The notes under the pieces: model-generated
The model's database searches: none
Told to the model about the DNA's origin: nothing
The model's input: only the letters and a program-made list of their open reading frames with translations
Assembly: GCA_947177695.1 (NCBI GenBank)
Contig: CAMWVO010000160.1
Coordinates: forward strand, 1 to 5,480
Direction of reading: 5' to 3'
Length of the DNA: 5,480 bases
Origin: an uncultured Clostridia bacterium
GTDB lineage: Bacteria; Bacillota; Clostridia; Oscillospirales; Ruminococcaceae
Program-made: the position numbers and the translations under genes
In this document: positions 4,372-5,480 of the stretch, one piece after another
Position numbering within the stretch: position 1 is the stretch's first letter
How the letters are laid out: every line of letters starts with the position of its first letter

Positions 4372-5124
4372 ATGAAAAAATTTACAATGATTTTAGCAAT
4401 GGCATTTATGGCTGCAACTCTTTCTGCCTGCGGTGGAAATGCTCCCGACGTTGAGGAAACAGAAATTGAAGTGACAGAGGCAGAAGAAACAGACATCGCG
4501 GAAGATGACGATATCGGCGAAGATGAAGAGGGCGAGACCGATTTTCAGACAACGGAAACCGAAGATGAAGAAGAACCCGACAACACACAAAGCAACGGCG
4601 AGTATGAGTATATCGTTGACGGCGACCATATCAAGCTTACGGAATATCTTGGGGACGAAGCGGAAGTCATAATACCCAGCGAGATTGACGGCGTAAAGGT
4701 CACAGTTATAGGGGAAATGACATTTTTAGCTTGCGGAAATCTCAAAAAGGCAGTCATACCCGACAGCGTTGTGCAGATAGAGGGAACGGCATTTTCCGAA
4801 TGTAAAAATCTGACTGAGGTCAGTATTCCCGAAACGATTTCAACAATAGAAGGTCTGACCTTTGACGAGTGCAAAAGTCTGACAGAAATAACAATTCCAA
4901 GCAGCGTTACAAAAATAGAAATGTGGACTTTTCTGAACTGTTCGGGCTTGAAAAAAATTGTTATTCCCGACAGCGTGACGGAAATTGAGGACGGAGCTTT
5001 TCAAGGCTGTACAAGTCTTTCCGATGTGACCCTCCCCGAGCATTTCAATGATGAGGACGACATTTATCTTGCGTTTGCCGATACGCCTTGGTATGAAAAA
5101 AATTACGGGGAATACGGAGAATAA
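4372..5124 (+). CDS. BspA-type leucine-rich-repeat lipoprotein
   Basis: Encodes 250 residues. Residues 1-20 are a lipoprotein signal with lipobox LSAC; Cys20 would carry the lipid and anchor the protein on the outer face of the membrane. Residues 26-70 are a disordered linker in which 26 of 45 residues are Asp or Glu. After a lead-in (YEYIVDGDHIKLTEY, 78-92) come five consecutive 23-residue repeats: 110-132, 133-155, 156-178, 179-201 and 202-224. The pattern is V-x-x-I-x-x-x-x-F-x-x-C-x-x-L-x-x-V-x-I-P-x-S, that of the BspA-like LRR_5 family. A short cap with DTPWYEKNYGEYGE ends the protein. Such proteins often bind proteins or surfaces in gut and oral bacteria; the partner here is unknown. 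I chose ATG 4372, preceded by AAGGAGG (4353-4359) at a rather long 12-base spacing, over the in-frame TTG at 4348, which lies upstream of that site. The gene is probably monocistronic. Confidence 0.88.
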   Translation: MKKFTMILAMAFMAATLSACGGNAPDVEETEIEVTEAEETDIAEDDDIGEDEEGETDFQTTETEDEEEPDNTQSNGEYEYIVDGDHIKLTEYLGDEAEVIIPSEIDGVKVTVIGEMTFLACGNLKKAVIPDSVVQIEGTAFSECKNLTEVSIPETISTIEGLTFDECKSLTEITIPSSVTKIEMWTFLNCSGLKKIVIPDSVTEIEDGAFQGCTSLSDVTLPEHFNDEDDIYLAFADTPWYEKNYGEYGE

Positions 5125-5125
5125 A

Positions 5126-5168
5126 AAAAGAGGATAGAATTACTTTTTGGGTAATCCTATCCTCTTTT
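5126..5168. terminator. Bidirectional terminator between convergent genes
   Basis: AAAAGAGGATAG (5126-5137) pairs perfectly with CTATCCTCTTTT (5157-5168). The stem extends past one mismatch by ATTAC/GTAAT (5139-5143/5151-5155) around a 7-base loop. A and T runs at the edges allow it to end the lipoprotein mRNA (stop at 5122-5124) and the minus-strand gene ending at 5170. Confidence 0.85.
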
Positions 5169-5169
5169 C

Positions 5170-5480
5170 TTATATCTCTTTTTTAGCATTTGCCAGCATC
5201 AGCTTGATACGGTTCTCCTGATTGACCCGCGTCGCGCCGGGGTCGTAGTCCACCGCAACGATATTCGCCTGCGGAAAAGCCTCCTTGATAACGCGGGACA
5301 TTCCCTTTGCAACAATATGGTTCGGCAGACAACCGAACGGTTGCGTGCAGATTATATTTTCCACGCCCCCGTGAGCAAGAGCCGCCATTTCCGCGGGGAT
5401 AAGCCAGCCCTCTCCCATCTTGACCCCTTGGTGCATATACTTGTCCGCATATGCCCGCAAGTCCTCGAAATCGTGGGGCG
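5170..5480 (-). CDS. Acyl-CoA dehydratase activase-related protein, C-terminal end
   Basis: Partial gene; the coding frame is open to the right edge, so the visible 102 complete codons are the C-terminus of a longer protein. From the edge it reads PHDFEDLRAYADKYMHQGVKMGEGWLIPAEM and so on, then GGVENIICTQPFGCLPNHIV, ANIVAVDYDPGATRVNQENRIKLML. The MGEGWL, QPFGCLPNH and YDPGATRVNQENR motifs are characteristic of the last domain of the large (usually well over 1000 residues) activase-related proteins linked to 2-hydroxyacyl-CoA dehydratases. Their N-terminal part has the ATPase activator fold, and the Cys in QPFGCLPNH may be an iron-sulfur ligand. The physiological substrate of these large fused forms is not settled. 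The in-frame TTG at 5458-5460 is not a start, because coding continues upstream. It converges on the lipoprotein gene. Confidence 0.85.
   Translation of the reverse strand, partial: PHDFEDLRAYADKYMHQGVKMGEGWLIPAEMAALAHGGVENIICTQPFGCLPNHIVAKGMSRVIKEAFPQANIVAVDYDPGATRVNQENRIKLMLANAKKEI

Noticed and set aside
1..5480. tRNA, rRNA or transposase genes
   Set aside because: No cloverleaf, rRNA-like stretch or transposase motif was seen on either strand.

Overview
The window looks like a chromosomal piece of a low-to-mid GC Gram-positive anaerobe, most likely a Clostridia/Oscillospiraceae (Ruminococcus-like) gut bacterium. This rests on strong AGGAGG-type ribosome binding sites, TTGACA/TATAAT promoters, a BspA-type leucine-rich-repeat lipoprotein, a YcdB-like surface protein with SLH-like C-terminus, a YtrA-type GntR regulator, and the C-terminus of an acyl-CoA dehydratase activase-related protein. 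The organism is an inference; no rRNA or marker gene is present.

Layout. Bases 1-158 (minus) hold the N-terminus of a GntR/YtrA-type regulator running off the left edge. Bases 217-996 (minus) hold a 259-residue protein with motifs suggesting a uracil-DNA-glycosylase-like fold. It is driven by a near-consensus promoter (1111-1139) whose -10 lies in a long dyad. Bases 997-1392 are a regulatory intergenic region: that promoter and dyad, an inverted repeat over a plus-strand promoter, a strong hairpin-plus-T5 terminator immediately after that promoter, and the first copy of a structured repeat. Bases 1393-3660 encode a secreted 755-residue YcdB/SLH-like protein, followed by a GC-rich terminator.

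Bases 3741-3908 hold two more copies of the repeat. They lead into the most interesting part of the window (3907-4242): a compact, unlisted small-gene module. A strong promoter drives an mRNA with a hairpin over its Shine-Dalgarno sequence and a 34-residue hydrophobic peptide (4006-4110). A second near-consensus promoter on the opposite strand (4214-4242) fires back towards it, and both transcripts would end at one bidirectional terminator (4119-4159). This is the layout of type I toxin-antitoxin loci such as Fst/par and TxpA/RatA. Unusually, the two convergent RNAs start with nearly the same 5' leader, so the module is bounded by inverted promoter-leader copies.

Bases 4308-5124 hold a perfect-consensus promoter and a 250-residue BspA-type LRR lipoprotein. 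A shared convergent terminator follows, then the C-terminus of a large activase-related protein (5170-5480, minus) running off the right edge. The two exported proteins suggest a cell-surface role for the middle of the window; no single operon links the genes.
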